Shown here: positions 25,623 to 34,900 of the stretch, one piece after another | Layout: the number at the start of each line of letters is the position of its first letter | How positions within the stretch are numbered: position 1 is the first letter of the stretch | From: SZUA-430 sp964647355 | GTDB lineage: Bacteria > Pseudomonadota > Alphaproteobacteria > Micropepsales > Micropepsaceae | NCBI GenBank assembly: GCA_964647355.1 | Contig: CAZYGK010000001.1 | Coordinates: 85,299 to 149,298, forward strand | Direction: 5' to 3' | Length of the DNA stretch: 64,000 nt | The notes under the pieces: generated by a model | The model's input: the letters and a program-made list of their open reading frames with translations, nothing else | Databases searched by the model: none | What the model was told of the DNA's origin: nothing | Program-made: the position numbers and the translations under genes

Positions 25623-27059
25623 CTACGGGTTGATGACGCTGAAGACACTGGTCGCCAGCGTATCCTTAGCCGACCGGTTGAGGGCGATCAGCTGTTTCAA
25701 GATGTTGAGCGCCAACGAACTGCGCCCGGCCACGGCCGGATCGTTGGGTATCGAGTACCGCGTTCCGTCATAGTCGACGGAAACGAACGGCTCGCGGCCG
25801 CCCCGTTCAACGACGAACAAAGGTTCGCACCGGAACCCGGTCGTCTCATCTTTCACGGTGCGCGTCTTGCATTCTGTGAGCGGCAGTTCCTTCCGCGGCG
25901 AGCCGTAGTGGAAGGCGATGACGCGCGCTGTGTCCAAGTCCGGCTCGACCCACCGTCGCATGACTTCGCCCAGATAGTAGAGAACGGCTTCGGTCGAGCG
26001 CGGCACAAACTCTATCTTGACCGTCTTCTTCGCATCGATCTTTACACCTGTGTTTGCCGTCAATGTCGCAATCAGTTTCTCGGGCAACGTGAACCCGGTA
26101 AACCCTTGCCCGTCCTCGCTTCGCGTCGAACCGTTCAACCACTCGTAGATCGCGGTTTGCATCAGGTCTCCGCCTTTCGCTTTTTCCTTCTTCCGCGCCT
26201 TTCGCCGGTTGGTACCGCACGCGATCTTGGTCGTCGCGAGGCCGTCGAGGAACAGCTGGAACGCTGTAGAGCCGGGCTTCCCGTCAAAGAGGTCGAACGT
26301 TGAGCCGCTAAGACCCGAGGCGAGCGGTACGCCGAAACAAAACTGCGCCTTCGCTCCGGCACCGGGCGGCTTCACGGTGCCGAGTTTCAATCGCCGTAAC
26401 ACGGCATGCCAATCGTCCTTCGAGAGCGAGCACCAGGCGACTTGCTCGACGTCGAGGCCCGCAGCCGCTGCCCGTGCAACATTCGAGAGATCGGCGACTT
26501 CGGCTTCCGTCCGGATCGGGCCATATCCGGAGGCTTGGAGCTTTACGGCCTCGGCGTCCTCGCCGGGGTAGTTTGGAATTTCGAGAACGACCCCTCCTTC
26601 TTGCCGGATGACGACTTCGCTCAAAAGCAGATTAAACAGCAGAGGCTTCGGGTATCGTTGATGGACGTAGAAATCGATTGTCGCGGTTGGGATTGGTTTC
26701 ATGATCCCTTGGTAGAATTCTTGGGTATCGAGGACCGACATAGCAAACGTCGGTCCGCCGCTCGCCGATGAATTGATGCCAAGTGCGTTCGCGCCATTGT
26801 TCCGCCCGAACGGGACCGAGAGCGTAAGACCGCCAGTTGCGCTTGCCGTGCCTGTGACCGTTTGCAGGGCAGTGAACTCCCGTGGCCGCCGCTTGCTCGC
26901 GCGGACGATGTTGAGCAGCAAAATCTCGTTCTGCGCTTGCTCGGTCTCGATGTTGAATTGCGTTGCCCGCGACGAAAAATTGTCAACCGCAGCACATCCC
27001 GGCGCCAAGAAGGCAATCGCCGCGATCGCAAAGAGCCACTTGCGATTTCCGCTGATCAT
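25623..27059 (-). CDS. Putative outer-membrane lipoprotein
   Basis: 478 residues with a lipoprotein signal (LFAIAAIAFLAPGC, lipobox APGC, Cys22). The mature part begins with helices (ATQFNIETEQAQNEILLLNIVRAS) and then strands. I do not recognise the family beyond a general likeness to uncharacterised proteobacterial lipoproteins. A basic patch (RRKARKKEKAK) interrupts the middle. GGGAGCGG precedes the ATG. It is divergent from the DUF900 hydrolase gene across a 390-base gap and upstream of the truncated nuclease. Confidence 0.55.
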   Translation of the reverse strand: MISGNRKWLFAIAAIAFLAPGCAAVDNFSSRATQFNIETEQAQNEILLLNIVRASKRRPREFTALQTVTGTASATGGLTLSVPFGRNNGANALGINSSASGGPTFAMSVLDTQEFYQGIMKPIPTATIDFYVHQRYPKPLLFNLLLSEVVIRQEGGVVLEIPNYPGEDAEAVKLQASGYGPIRTEAEVADLSNVARAAAAGLDVEQVAWCSLSKDDWHAVLRRLKLGTVKPPGAGAKAQFCFGVPLASGLSGSTFDLFDGKPGSTAFQLFLDGLATTKIACGTNRRKARKKEKAKGGDLMQTAIYEWLNGSTRSEDGQGFTGFTLPEKLIATLTANTGVKIDAKKTVKIEFVPRSTEAVLYYLGEVMRRWVEPDLDTARVIAFHYGSPRKELPLTECKTRTVKDETTGFRCEPLFVVERGGREPFVSVDYDGTRYSIPNDPAVAGRSSLALNILKQLIALNRSAKDTLATSVFSVINP

Positions 27060-27449
27060 TGCACCGCTCCCATCGGTAAGATGGCGGGTAGCCTAAGACG
27101 TCGGGAAATGGTTGTAACAGAGGTGAGCGATAGTGCCGTTGGGAGAAACGTAGAGGCCGTCATCACGGAGGTCTGCGTTCGTCGAATTTCGCCCGTGAGG
27201 CGAGCCGAATTAGAGTGGCTGCGAGGTGCATGACGCTGGCGAGTTCGAAACGCTACGGGCGGCGCTGCAAAGCTCCGTCGCGAATTTCGCCTGTTGATTG
27301 CATATTCACCGCTTGCTCCGCGGCTCTCCAACAGAGCGAGATTGTGGTTACATGAAGCGGTCGTTCGGTTTCGATGGGCACGAGTCACGGTTTGTGTAGC
27401 GCCGCGTCAAGTTCGTCCGTGGAATCAAAGACAATATCGGGAGATCAGG
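27060..27449. other. Intergenic region between divergent lipoprotein and hydrolase genes
   Basis: 390 bases without a recognisable gene. It should carry two divergent promoters. I saw no clear repeats or hairpins here. Confidence 0.35.
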
Positions 27450-29069
27450 ATGAATTGGGTCCGGCCGACACGGATCAAAGTTGAGAAGACGGGGCCGCGC
27501 CGCGCCGGATTTCGCGCGCTGGTCGAAACCGAGGGGATCGTCGTTGGCGAACTCAAGCATAGCTTTGAGTCTGGCGACAGCACGCACACTTTCGCGCTGC
27601 CAGAAGCGTGGAAGATCTCGGCCGCGACGCAGCTGCACGCAATCTACACCGCAGAGCCCGGCGGAACGATTGCGGCCGAGGAGGTCACGACGTTTGTCCT
27701 GAAGACCGGAAGCGATGTCCAACTCGACATTGTTTGGCTTTTTGAGAAAACCGCGACCGTGAAAACGGTCACTCTTGCAGGAAAGCCGGCTGCGTTGCCG
27801 TCCTACATCGTCATGGAAGAAGGTTCCGCACAAGGCAGCCGGGTCATGATTGATTCCGGATATTTCGAGTTTCCAGGAACACTCGAGTCTTATGTAGCGA
27901 AGTCAGAACATCCTCTTGGGCCGATACGAATTCCGGAGAGCAAGATCACGTCGCCCGTCCGTGTCGAAATCTTGAGGACGGACCCGAAAGCGCGCGAGAT
28001 ATTGGGTGAATTTCCTGACTGGGTGCGGACCACTCATGTGGACGGCGCGCTCAAGCCGCTCGTCGTGGAAAACGACAAGTCGCCGGCGGCACGCTATGAG
28101 CTGTGGTTTGGCACCAATCGGGCGCACAATTTCGACGCGCAAGGCCGTCATGTTTTCACGGGAGAGCGTTCGAGCCATACAACTCTTGGCCGATGTGAGG
28201 TCGAAGTCCCCAAGTCCCACAAGATTGGCTCGGTCGGCTCTCCCTTGTGGGTACGATGGATCACATGGACCGACGATCGCTTGAAGTTGTTGCGCTCCGC
28301 CGTGATGAGCCCCTCCCATTTTTGGGCGGACGTCGCCTACCGGATTCGTGCGGTTCCCGAGGGCGAGCGCTGCGCGGTCGTGTTCATCCACGGCTTCAAT
28401 GTGACATTCGAAGACGCGGCGCTGCGCGCGGCGCAGATCGGTTTCGACCTGCAGATTCAAGATGGGATGTTTTTCTTCAGTTGGCCGTCGAAAGGGCAGG
28501 TGGAAGACTACACCAGCGACGAAGCCACGATCGAAGCATCAGAAGGAGCGATTGAGCAGTTCTTGCTCGATGTCGCAGCGAAATCCGGCGCCGCAGCGGT
28601 ACATATCATCGCCCACAGCATGGGAAATCGCGCCCTCTTACGTGCGATTGAGCGAATTGCGGCAAGGGCGCAAGCGAATGGCACAAAACCATTCGCGCAA
28701 GTCATTCTCGCCGCCGCGGACGTGGATCACGGCGTCTTCACGCAGCGCGCCGGTGCTTGCCAGCACGTCGCGGCGCGAACAACGATGTACGTCTCGGCTC
28801 GGGACCGTGCGGTCGAAGCGTCCAAATGGCTTCACGGCTATCCGCGCGCGGGATTGGCGCCTCCCGTGACCGTTACGCCGGGTGTCGACACCGTCAAAGT
28901 CACCAGCGTGGACGTTACCCTGTTGGGGCATGGGTACTTCGCCGAAGTCCGGGCGCTGTTGACCGACATGCACGCATTGATCACCAAGGGCCTTGCGCCC
29001 TCTGAGCGATTTTCGCTCCGCGAGGCAACGAACCAAGACGGAGAAACGTATTGGGAGTTCGATGCTTAA
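27450..29069 (+). CDS. Alpha/beta hydrolase of the DUF900 type with an N-terminal beta domain
   Basis: 539 residues. The C-terminal half has the DUF900 pattern: CAVVFIHGFNVTFEDAALRA, FFFSWPSKGQ, the nucleophile elbow HIIAHSMGNRALLRAI, LAAADVDHGVF and a late His in LLGHGYF. The first 200 residues contain a repeated beta-strand region and no signal peptide. Related proteins are esterase- or lipase-like with unknown substrates, and several are linked to secretion or conflict loci. The ATG at 27,450 has GGGAG nearby and is preferred to the longer frame. Confidence 0.65.
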   Translation: MNWVRPTRIKVEKTGPRRAGFRALVETEGIVVGELKHSFESGDSTHTFALPEAWKISAATQLHAIYTAEPGGTIAAEEVTTFVLKTGSDVQLDIVWLFEKTATVKTVTLAGKPAALPSYIVMEEGSAQGSRVMIDSGYFEFPGTLESYVAKSEHPLGPIRIPESKITSPVRVEILRTDPKAREILGEFPDWVRTTHVDGALKPLVVENDKSPAARYELWFGTNRAHNFDAQGRHVFTGERSSHTTLGRCEVEVPKSHKIGSVGSPLWVRWITWTDDRLKLLRSAVMSPSHFWADVAYRIRAVPEGERCAVVFIHGFNVTFEDAALRAAQIGFDLQIQDGMFFFSWPSKGQVEDYTSDEATIEASEGAIEQFLLDVAAKSGAAAVHIIAHSMGNRALLRAIERIAARAQANGTKPFAQVILAAADVDHGVFTQRAGACQHVAARTTMYVSARDRAVEASKWLHGYPRAGLAPPVTVTPGVDTVKVTSVDVTLLGHGYFAEVRALLTDMHALITKGLAPSERFSLREATNQDGETYWEFDA

Positions 29070-29077
29070 GGCGCGTG

Positions 29078-29273
29078 TGTGGGATCGTTTGACCATCCCG
29101 GTGCTCACGATCTTGATCTGCCGAGCGAGTTCGGCGGCCGTGATCCGGCCCGCAGCGGTGTCGGCTTGAAGCGTGGCGGACAGTCCCGCGGCGGCGGCGT
29201 GCTCGCGGCAGTGGCGGGCGCTGGAGAAGAACCAGGCGGCGAGACCGAAGGCCAGGGCTGTTCCGCCTAGCAT
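29078..29273 (-). pseudogene. Truncated paralogue of the small membrane protein at 29,441-29,806
   Basis: The minus strand reads MLGGTALAFGLAAWFFSS, then ATLQADTAAGRITAAELARQIK. This parallels the neighbour's hydrophobic segment followed by AVQADAAQKRISIGELADRIK. After IKIVSTG the likeness stops and the frame runs antisense into the end of the hydrolase gene. It seems to be a duplicated gene that has lost its C-terminus. No strong ribosome binding site is visible. Confidence 0.5.
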
Positions 29274-29440
29274 GGTGGCGAACCGAGCGGTTCTCCTACC
29301 TCCATGATCTCGACGAGATGCGGAAGGTGGCGGTTTGAAATCTGAATGCCTCAGCGTTGCTGGGGAATTTTGTACATCGCTGCATCTGCGGTCATGTGTA
29401 TTGAGCTGCCTCAGTCTTGTGATCGCAGGTAGGGTAGGCG

Positions 29441-29806
29441 TCAACGGCCGCCAAATGGTTCGAACTTCGTGTCGAGTTCGTCTAACGTCTCGCAGTAGGC
29501 GCCGAGATCACGCGACCGCTCGAACGCAGTCGCCGCCATATTCAACTGTTTGATCCGATCTGCGAGTTCCCCAATGCTGATGCGCTTCTGCGCAGCATCG
29601 GCTTGCACTGCTGCGGCGATCGCCGCCACGCGGGCTTCGACGTCCGCGCGCGACGAGCATCCACCGGCACTCGTGACAATCCATCCCACCGCAACCGCGC
29701 CCACAAGGGCACCGCCACCAGCGGCGAGCTTTGTGCGGAGGGGCCAGGCCCAGGCTTCGGCGCCGGACCGCCGCAGCGCAGCAAGAACCCTCGAAACTAC
29801 AGACAT
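29441..29806 (-). CDS. Small single-pass membrane protein with a helical cytoplasmic or periplasmic tail
   Basis: About 121 residues. One transmembrane segment (LVGAVAVGWIVTSAGGC) precedes a helical tail (VEARVAAIAAAVQADAAQ...LADRIKQLNMAATAFERSRDLGAYCETLDELDTKF). The family is not recognised. A truncated paralogue lies about 170 bases downstream. The ATG at 29,806 has no clear Shine-Dalgarno; a TTG at 29,821 is possible. Confidence 0.5.
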   Translation of the reverse strand: MSVVSRVLAALRRSGAEAWAWPLRTKLAAGGGALVGAVAVGWIVTSAGGCSSRADVEARVAAIAAAVQADAAQKRISIGELADRIKQLNMAATAFERSRDLGAYCETLDELDTKFEPFGGR

Positions 29807-29858
29807 ACGCGCACACTGCAACGCAAGATATTGCTACTGTTTGCGCTCACCTTGTCGC

Positions 29859-31244
29859 TCAATTGTTGTTTTCGCATTGGATGCTGGAAGTAATCGTACC
29901 GGTCTTGGTTCCTCCGAGCCCGTCGGAAATCGTATACGTCACCGATCCGACGTTGGCGAAGGTCGGACACCCCGCGTTTCGCGTAATCGTCACGGTCGAT
30001 CCGTTCGTGCTGGCTGTCCCGTTCGTCGGCTGAGTCACGTTCGTGATCGTCAACTGATCGCCGTCCGGGTCGCTATCGTTATATCGCGGGTCAAAGGTGG
30101 AGGTTGGCTGCGTGCCATTTTCTGTCTGCGGCCACTCAATTGTGTAGTAACCCCACAGAACCGTGGAGTCGTTCACGGTTACCGGAGCGGCATTTGACGT
30201 GCGGATCGTCATGTTGACGGTCGCGGTTGCCGTTTGACCGTCGATATCGGATATCGTGTAGGTGAAGCTGTCGGCGCCCGTTTGCCCCGCGTTGGGCGTG
30301 TAGGTCACCGAGGTTCCGCCGTTGATCGCAACCGTCCCCTTTGTACCGTTCGTCTTGGCTGTGATCGTGATGGCCGTATTGTCGGGATCGTAATCGTTGC
30401 TGCGCGGGTCGAACGTCACGGGCGTGTTGATCAGCGCCGCCCTCGTATCGTTGACGGCCACTGGCGCTTGCGTTCCGTACATGACCGTCATGTTCACGGT
30501 CGCCGTGGCGGTGCCGCCGTCGGCATCGGTAATTGTGTACGTGAAACTGTCGGGGCCGTAGTAGAGAAATGTCGGTTGGTAGATCAGCGATACGCCGCCA
30601 GCCCCAATGGTCAACGTCCCATGCGCGGGCGTCGACTTCGCGGTGATCGTGACCGGGTCGTTACCGGGATCGGTATCGTTGGTTCGCGGGTCGAATGTCT
30701 TTCCGGTGTTGATGGGCGTGGTGACAGTGTCGTTGACCGCAACAGGGTTCAAGTTCGCAAGCGTAACTGTGATCTCGCCCGACGAATCCATCCCCTGACC
30801 GTCGGTGATCGTGTAAGTCAGCTTCTCTGTTGCATTGCGTCCGTATGTTGACGTGTACGTGACGTTGCTGCCGGACACACTGCCCGTGCCGAACTCCCCA
30901 TTGGTTACGCTATAAAGTGCGAGCGTGTTGTTGTCGGGGTCGGTGTCGTTCGAGAGCGGACTGACGCTGACCGAGCCGCTGCCCTCGTACATCGTGACGG
31001 CGTCGGGGTTAGCGACCGGCGCGCGGTTGATCGTCGTCGCGGACACCACGTGTTGCGTGCGGTTGCCGGCCGCATCGTAGGTGTACGTGATCTGCCGGCC
31101 GTCGTCGTACCGGACGGAAATCAATCGGCCGAGCGCGTCATAGGTGTAGGCGGTGCCTCCAAAAGCGGGACCTCCAACCAGAACGGCAGCAGCCAACAAC
31201 AACGAGGAACGGAACGCGGTACCGGAGAGGCGGTGCGCACGCAT
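29859..31244 (-). CDS. Secreted protein with YD repeats and cadherin-like (Bap/VCBS-type) domains
   Basis: 461 residues with a signal peptide (SSLLLAAAVLVGGPAFGG). Right after it come two RHS-type YD repeats (YTYDALGRLISVRYDD, YTYDAAGNRTQHV). Four or five tandem cadherin-like units follow, each with a PVAVNDT-x(n)-DPRxNDxDPDN pattern and a FTYTITDxDG strand (near residues 85, 175, 255, 340). Such units bind calcium and occur in adhesins. GAAGGGG lies six bases before the ATG. It is divergent from the RHS operon and is probably surface-exposed. The few YD repeats plus an adhesin body are an unusual mix. Confidence 0.65.
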   Translation of the reverse strand: MRAHRLSGTAFRSSLLLAAAVLVGGPAFGGTAYTYDALGRLISVRYDDGRQITYTYDAAGNRTQHVVSATTINRAPVANPDAVTMYEGSGSVSVSPLSNDTDPDNNTLALYSVTNGEFGTGSVSGSNVTYTSTYGRNATEKLTYTITDGQGMDSSGEITVTLANLNPVAVNDTVTTPINTGKTFDPRTNDTDPGNDPVTITAKSTPAHGTLTIGAGGVSLIYQPTFLYYGPDSFTYTITDADGGTATATVNMTVMYGTQAPVAVNDTRAALINTPVTFDPRSNDYDPDNTAITITAKTNGTKGTVAINGGTSVTYTPNAGQTGADSFTYTISDIDGQTATATVNMTIRTSNAAPVTVNDSTVLWGYYTIEWPQTENGTQPTSTFDPRYNDSDPDGDQLTITNVTQPTNGTASTNGSTVTITRNAGCPTFANVGSVTYTISDGLGGTKTGTITSSIQCENNN

Positions 31245-31552
31245 GCGTAACCCCTTCGTTTGCGAGAGCGATCGATGCGCTCGGTTGATCCGACTGTGAG
31301 ACTGAAAAAGAAAAGAGTCAATCAACCGCACATGAGGAGCGAGAAGATTTTCGCTCTCTGAGTTGAGTTCCGAATTTCGCTTAGCGCGTGTGGTACATCT
31401 TCGCATCGAAGCGAGTTTGCGATTGACAAAAAATGAAATCGATTCGAACACTCAAAACGTCGGCGCGTTACTCGAGCGTTCGTCGAAGTGATGCCGATGA
31501 GTTCGTTGCGTTCGTTTCCCACCGTTGCATCAGCTTGGAGGAGGCGGCCCGA
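31245..31552. other. Intergenic region between divergent YD/cadherin and RHS-operon genes
   Basis: 308 bases with no gene. It lies between two divergent start sites and probably contains both promoters. No striking repeat or hairpin was seen. Confidence 0.35.
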
Positions 31553-31918
31553 ATGACTTTGCGCGGCACCCATCGCTATCGCGGAATCTTGCAGTTGGCG
31601 CTGATACTTAGCGCAAGCTTGGCGCTCGCGCCGCCGGTGCGCGCCGTCGAGCCCCAAGAGATGTCCTATTGGATATCGATGCGCGGGATCACCGAGGATG
31701 CGCAACCGGCGTTTGTTGTTGCGAGATACGCACCGCAAACAGGTTACACGACGCCGTTCTTAGGCTGCCGCAACCGCACGTATTATCTGAGCGCGACGGA
31801 CGCAACGGCCGTGAATGCGGCACGCGCGGCCGGTGAAACCGTCCAAATCCACTGGGGCGCGCCGGGCACGGCCGCTTCGCAATCCGCCGTGATTTGTCTC
31901 ATTCAAGCCGACAAGTAA
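31553..31918 (+). CDS. Small secreted protein of unknown function upstream of the RHS gene
   Basis: 121 residues. It has a signal peptide (LQLALILSASLALAPPVRAV), then a short mature part with two Cys (LGCRNRTYYLSATDAT, AVICLIQAD) that could form a disulfide. GGAGGAGG eight bases before the ATG at 31,553 is a strong start site. The gene ends 68 bases before the RHS gene in the same direction, so it may be an RHS accessory protein. The family is not recognised. Confidence 0.55.
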   Translation: MTLRGTHRYRGILQLALILSASLALAPPVRAVEPQEMSYWISMRGITEDAQPAFVVARYAPQTGYTTPFLGCRNRTYYLSATDATAVNAARAAGETVQIHWGAPGTAASQSAVICLIQADK

Positions 31919-31986
31919 CGAGGCGTGGGGCCCAGCTCCGCGCCTTTCAGTCTCTGCGTATCAATCGTCCAACGCCAGAGCGACCC

Positions 31987-34900
31987 ATGCAAAACGCACT
32001 CATCGTCCGGATCGCACTCATCCTCGCGGCTGCCACCGGATTCGCGGGATCTGCCACAGCGCAACAGGCGACACTCCCTTCGGTTACGGTAGGGCGGGCC
32101 AGCCTTGAGACGCCGGCAAGCGCTTATTCGTATTTCAATGGTCTTGGATTGACGAGCCAAGTGCGCGCTTCGAACCCCGACCCCGAGATCACCGATCTTG
32201 CGCGCGCGCTCAAAAACGACCCCGACTTGATCTACGACTGGGTGAGAAACAACGCCGAAATCGAGCTGACCTTCGGCCTCTCGAAGGGGGCACGCGGGGT
32301 CGCGATTGACAAGTCGGGCACGGCCTTCGACCAAGCCCACTTGATGGTGGAATTGCTGCGCGCGTCGAACATCACCGCCAAACACGTGTTCGGCACGATC
32401 ACGTTGACCGGGCAACAGTTTAGCGATTGGACCGGCATATCAGATGCAACGGCGGCGACCCAGATTCTGGGCAACGGCGGCATCCCGGCGACGATCAGCG
32501 CGACCGGTGCCACGATCAACTCCGTCACGCTGCTGCATGTCTGGGTCAAGGCGACGATCGGCGAGACGGAGTATGTCTTCGATCCGGCCTACAAACCCTA
32601 CACCTTCACGAGCGGCATCGACCTTGGCGCCGCGATGGGCTTCAACGGCAGCACCTTCGTCACCAACGCCCTGTCGGGCTCAACCGGCGACACGACCCCG
32701 GGCTACCCGCGCCTTCGCAACCTCAACGAAGCAAATGTCGCGAGCAACCTCACGACGTATGCGCAAAACCTGCTCACGCATTTGAAGACGAACTTGCCCA
32801 ATGCGCGCATGAGCGACGTGATCGGTGGGCAACGGATCACGCCCTACTACGGCGCGCCGTTGCGGCAAACGTCGCACCCGTATGCAACGACCACCTATGC
32901 GACGTTTACGAACGACATCCCGAACGCGCTGCGAACGACGCTGCGCATCCGCGGCGGCGGCACGTTGGACGTCACCTATTACGCTGATGAGATCTACGGG
33001 AAAATGCTGACGCTGGAGCGATCCGGCAGCACGCAGATCGCGCTGAAACAGGATGGAGTGGCCGTTACGACAGTCGCGAACGGAACGTTCCTGACCGAAT
33101 CGCCGGCGCCGAAGCTGACCTTTGACATCAATCATCCCTATGCGGCGTCCAGCGGCGCCTACATGGACCGGCAGTTGATTCAATCCGCGTTCATCCAGAA
33201 CGGGCCCGTCACGATCTTCGCGGGGTGGGGCGATGTCAGCGCCGACTTGTCGGCGCGCCTGGCGCAGAAAATCGGACCCGGCACCGTGGTCACGAAACCC
33301 GTTCGCGAAGTTTGCTGGTACGTCGCGGGCGAACCCGAATGCGACGCACCGATCTCGCAGAGCGTGACAACGAACGACGCCACCGGCGTTAGGGCGGCCA
33401 CAGGCTGGCTCGCGCAATTTTCGCGGATGGCCAAGGTCTACACGCGCATGAGCGGTGCGGCCTATCAGCACCACCACACGGTCGGTGTCGTCTCCGCGCT
33501 TTGGACAACCTACAACAACGGCGACCTGGTCAAGACATCGCTGAAGATGAACCTCGAATCCGGGGTTTCGTTCGAAAGCAAGACGAACGACGCGGCCAAG
33601 CGCCAAGCCGGGATCGTTGCGCTCGTCGGCGCCGCGAACGCGCTCGAAGGGTCGATGGTGAACCAGACGACAGGCGGCGGCGATCCGGTTTCGGTGGCGG
33701 CCAAGCTCGACTGGGTGAACCGCACGTCGCTGCCCGCTGACACGGATTGGGTGTACTACGCCGATAGCACGAATTGGACGTCGGTGAAGGCGCAACTGCT
33801 CACCGACTACAAGCAACAGAAAATCGCCGCCGATCAGGCGGAAGCGTTCATCAACGCCGGCTACGCCGTCGTGATCCCACGCTCTGGCGATCTGGGGCCT
33901 GGGCTCGACAAGGTGATCGTCAACACAGGGCCGCCGGTCGTGACCACACCGGGGCCGGAGCGCGGCTCGGCGCTGATCGCCATCAAGCCGGATGATTCGA
34001 GCCTCGCCTATGTTGTCGTCCGCGACTCGGCGACCGAGAAGGGCGGTGGCGGATCGGTCGATCTCACACCGTCGCGCTTCATCTCATCTGAGCAAAACTT
34101 CCTGCAAGACCTGACCGGCTCACGCGGCCGCGAGCAGACCACGGATGTGCAAACCGGCGAACTGGCCTACACAAGCCCCGTCGATCTGACCGTCGGCAAT
34201 GGTTCGTTTCCCTACGCACTCTCGTTTCAACGAACCTACCAGGCTGGTGGCGGCTGGACACACACCTATTCCAGCGGAGTCGACAAGATCGGAAACGGCC
34301 TCCTCGCGTCGGGCGCGCTGTCGCCGCGCGAAGCGGTCGAGATGCTGGCGGCATTCCATGCGCAGCTCTATCTCGCACCGACGTCGCAAGGCTCGGGCCT
34401 CGACAAACTCAAGCGCCACATCGCCGCCGCAATGGTGCACAAGTGGTGGGCCGAGCGCCTAGAGCTCAATCAACTGATCTTCGCGATTGGGCCGTCGGCG
34501 CTCGCGTTCACGAAGCTCGCGGACGGCACGTGGCAACCGTCGCAGGGCGATGCATCGCAGTTGACGGTGAACACACCCGCCGCCCCTTCAAACGGGACTT
34601 GCGCCGCAACGCCCACATACGTTCTGACGTTCAAGGATCAGTCGAACGCAAACTTCGTTCAATGCGTGTCGTCCAATGGTCTGAACACGGCGACGCTGTT
34701 GAAGACACTGACGTTTCCCTACGGGATGACCGTCACGGTCACCTACGAGTTCTCGACCCTCACAGTGAACCAGGTTACGAACACACTCGGGCGAACGATC
34801 AACGTCAGCGCCGTCGGCGCGGACACGTGGGTCCAGGACAATTCCACCGCGGGGAATCCGCGCATCGTAAAGTTGCTGAACGGCACATTCTGCACCAGCG

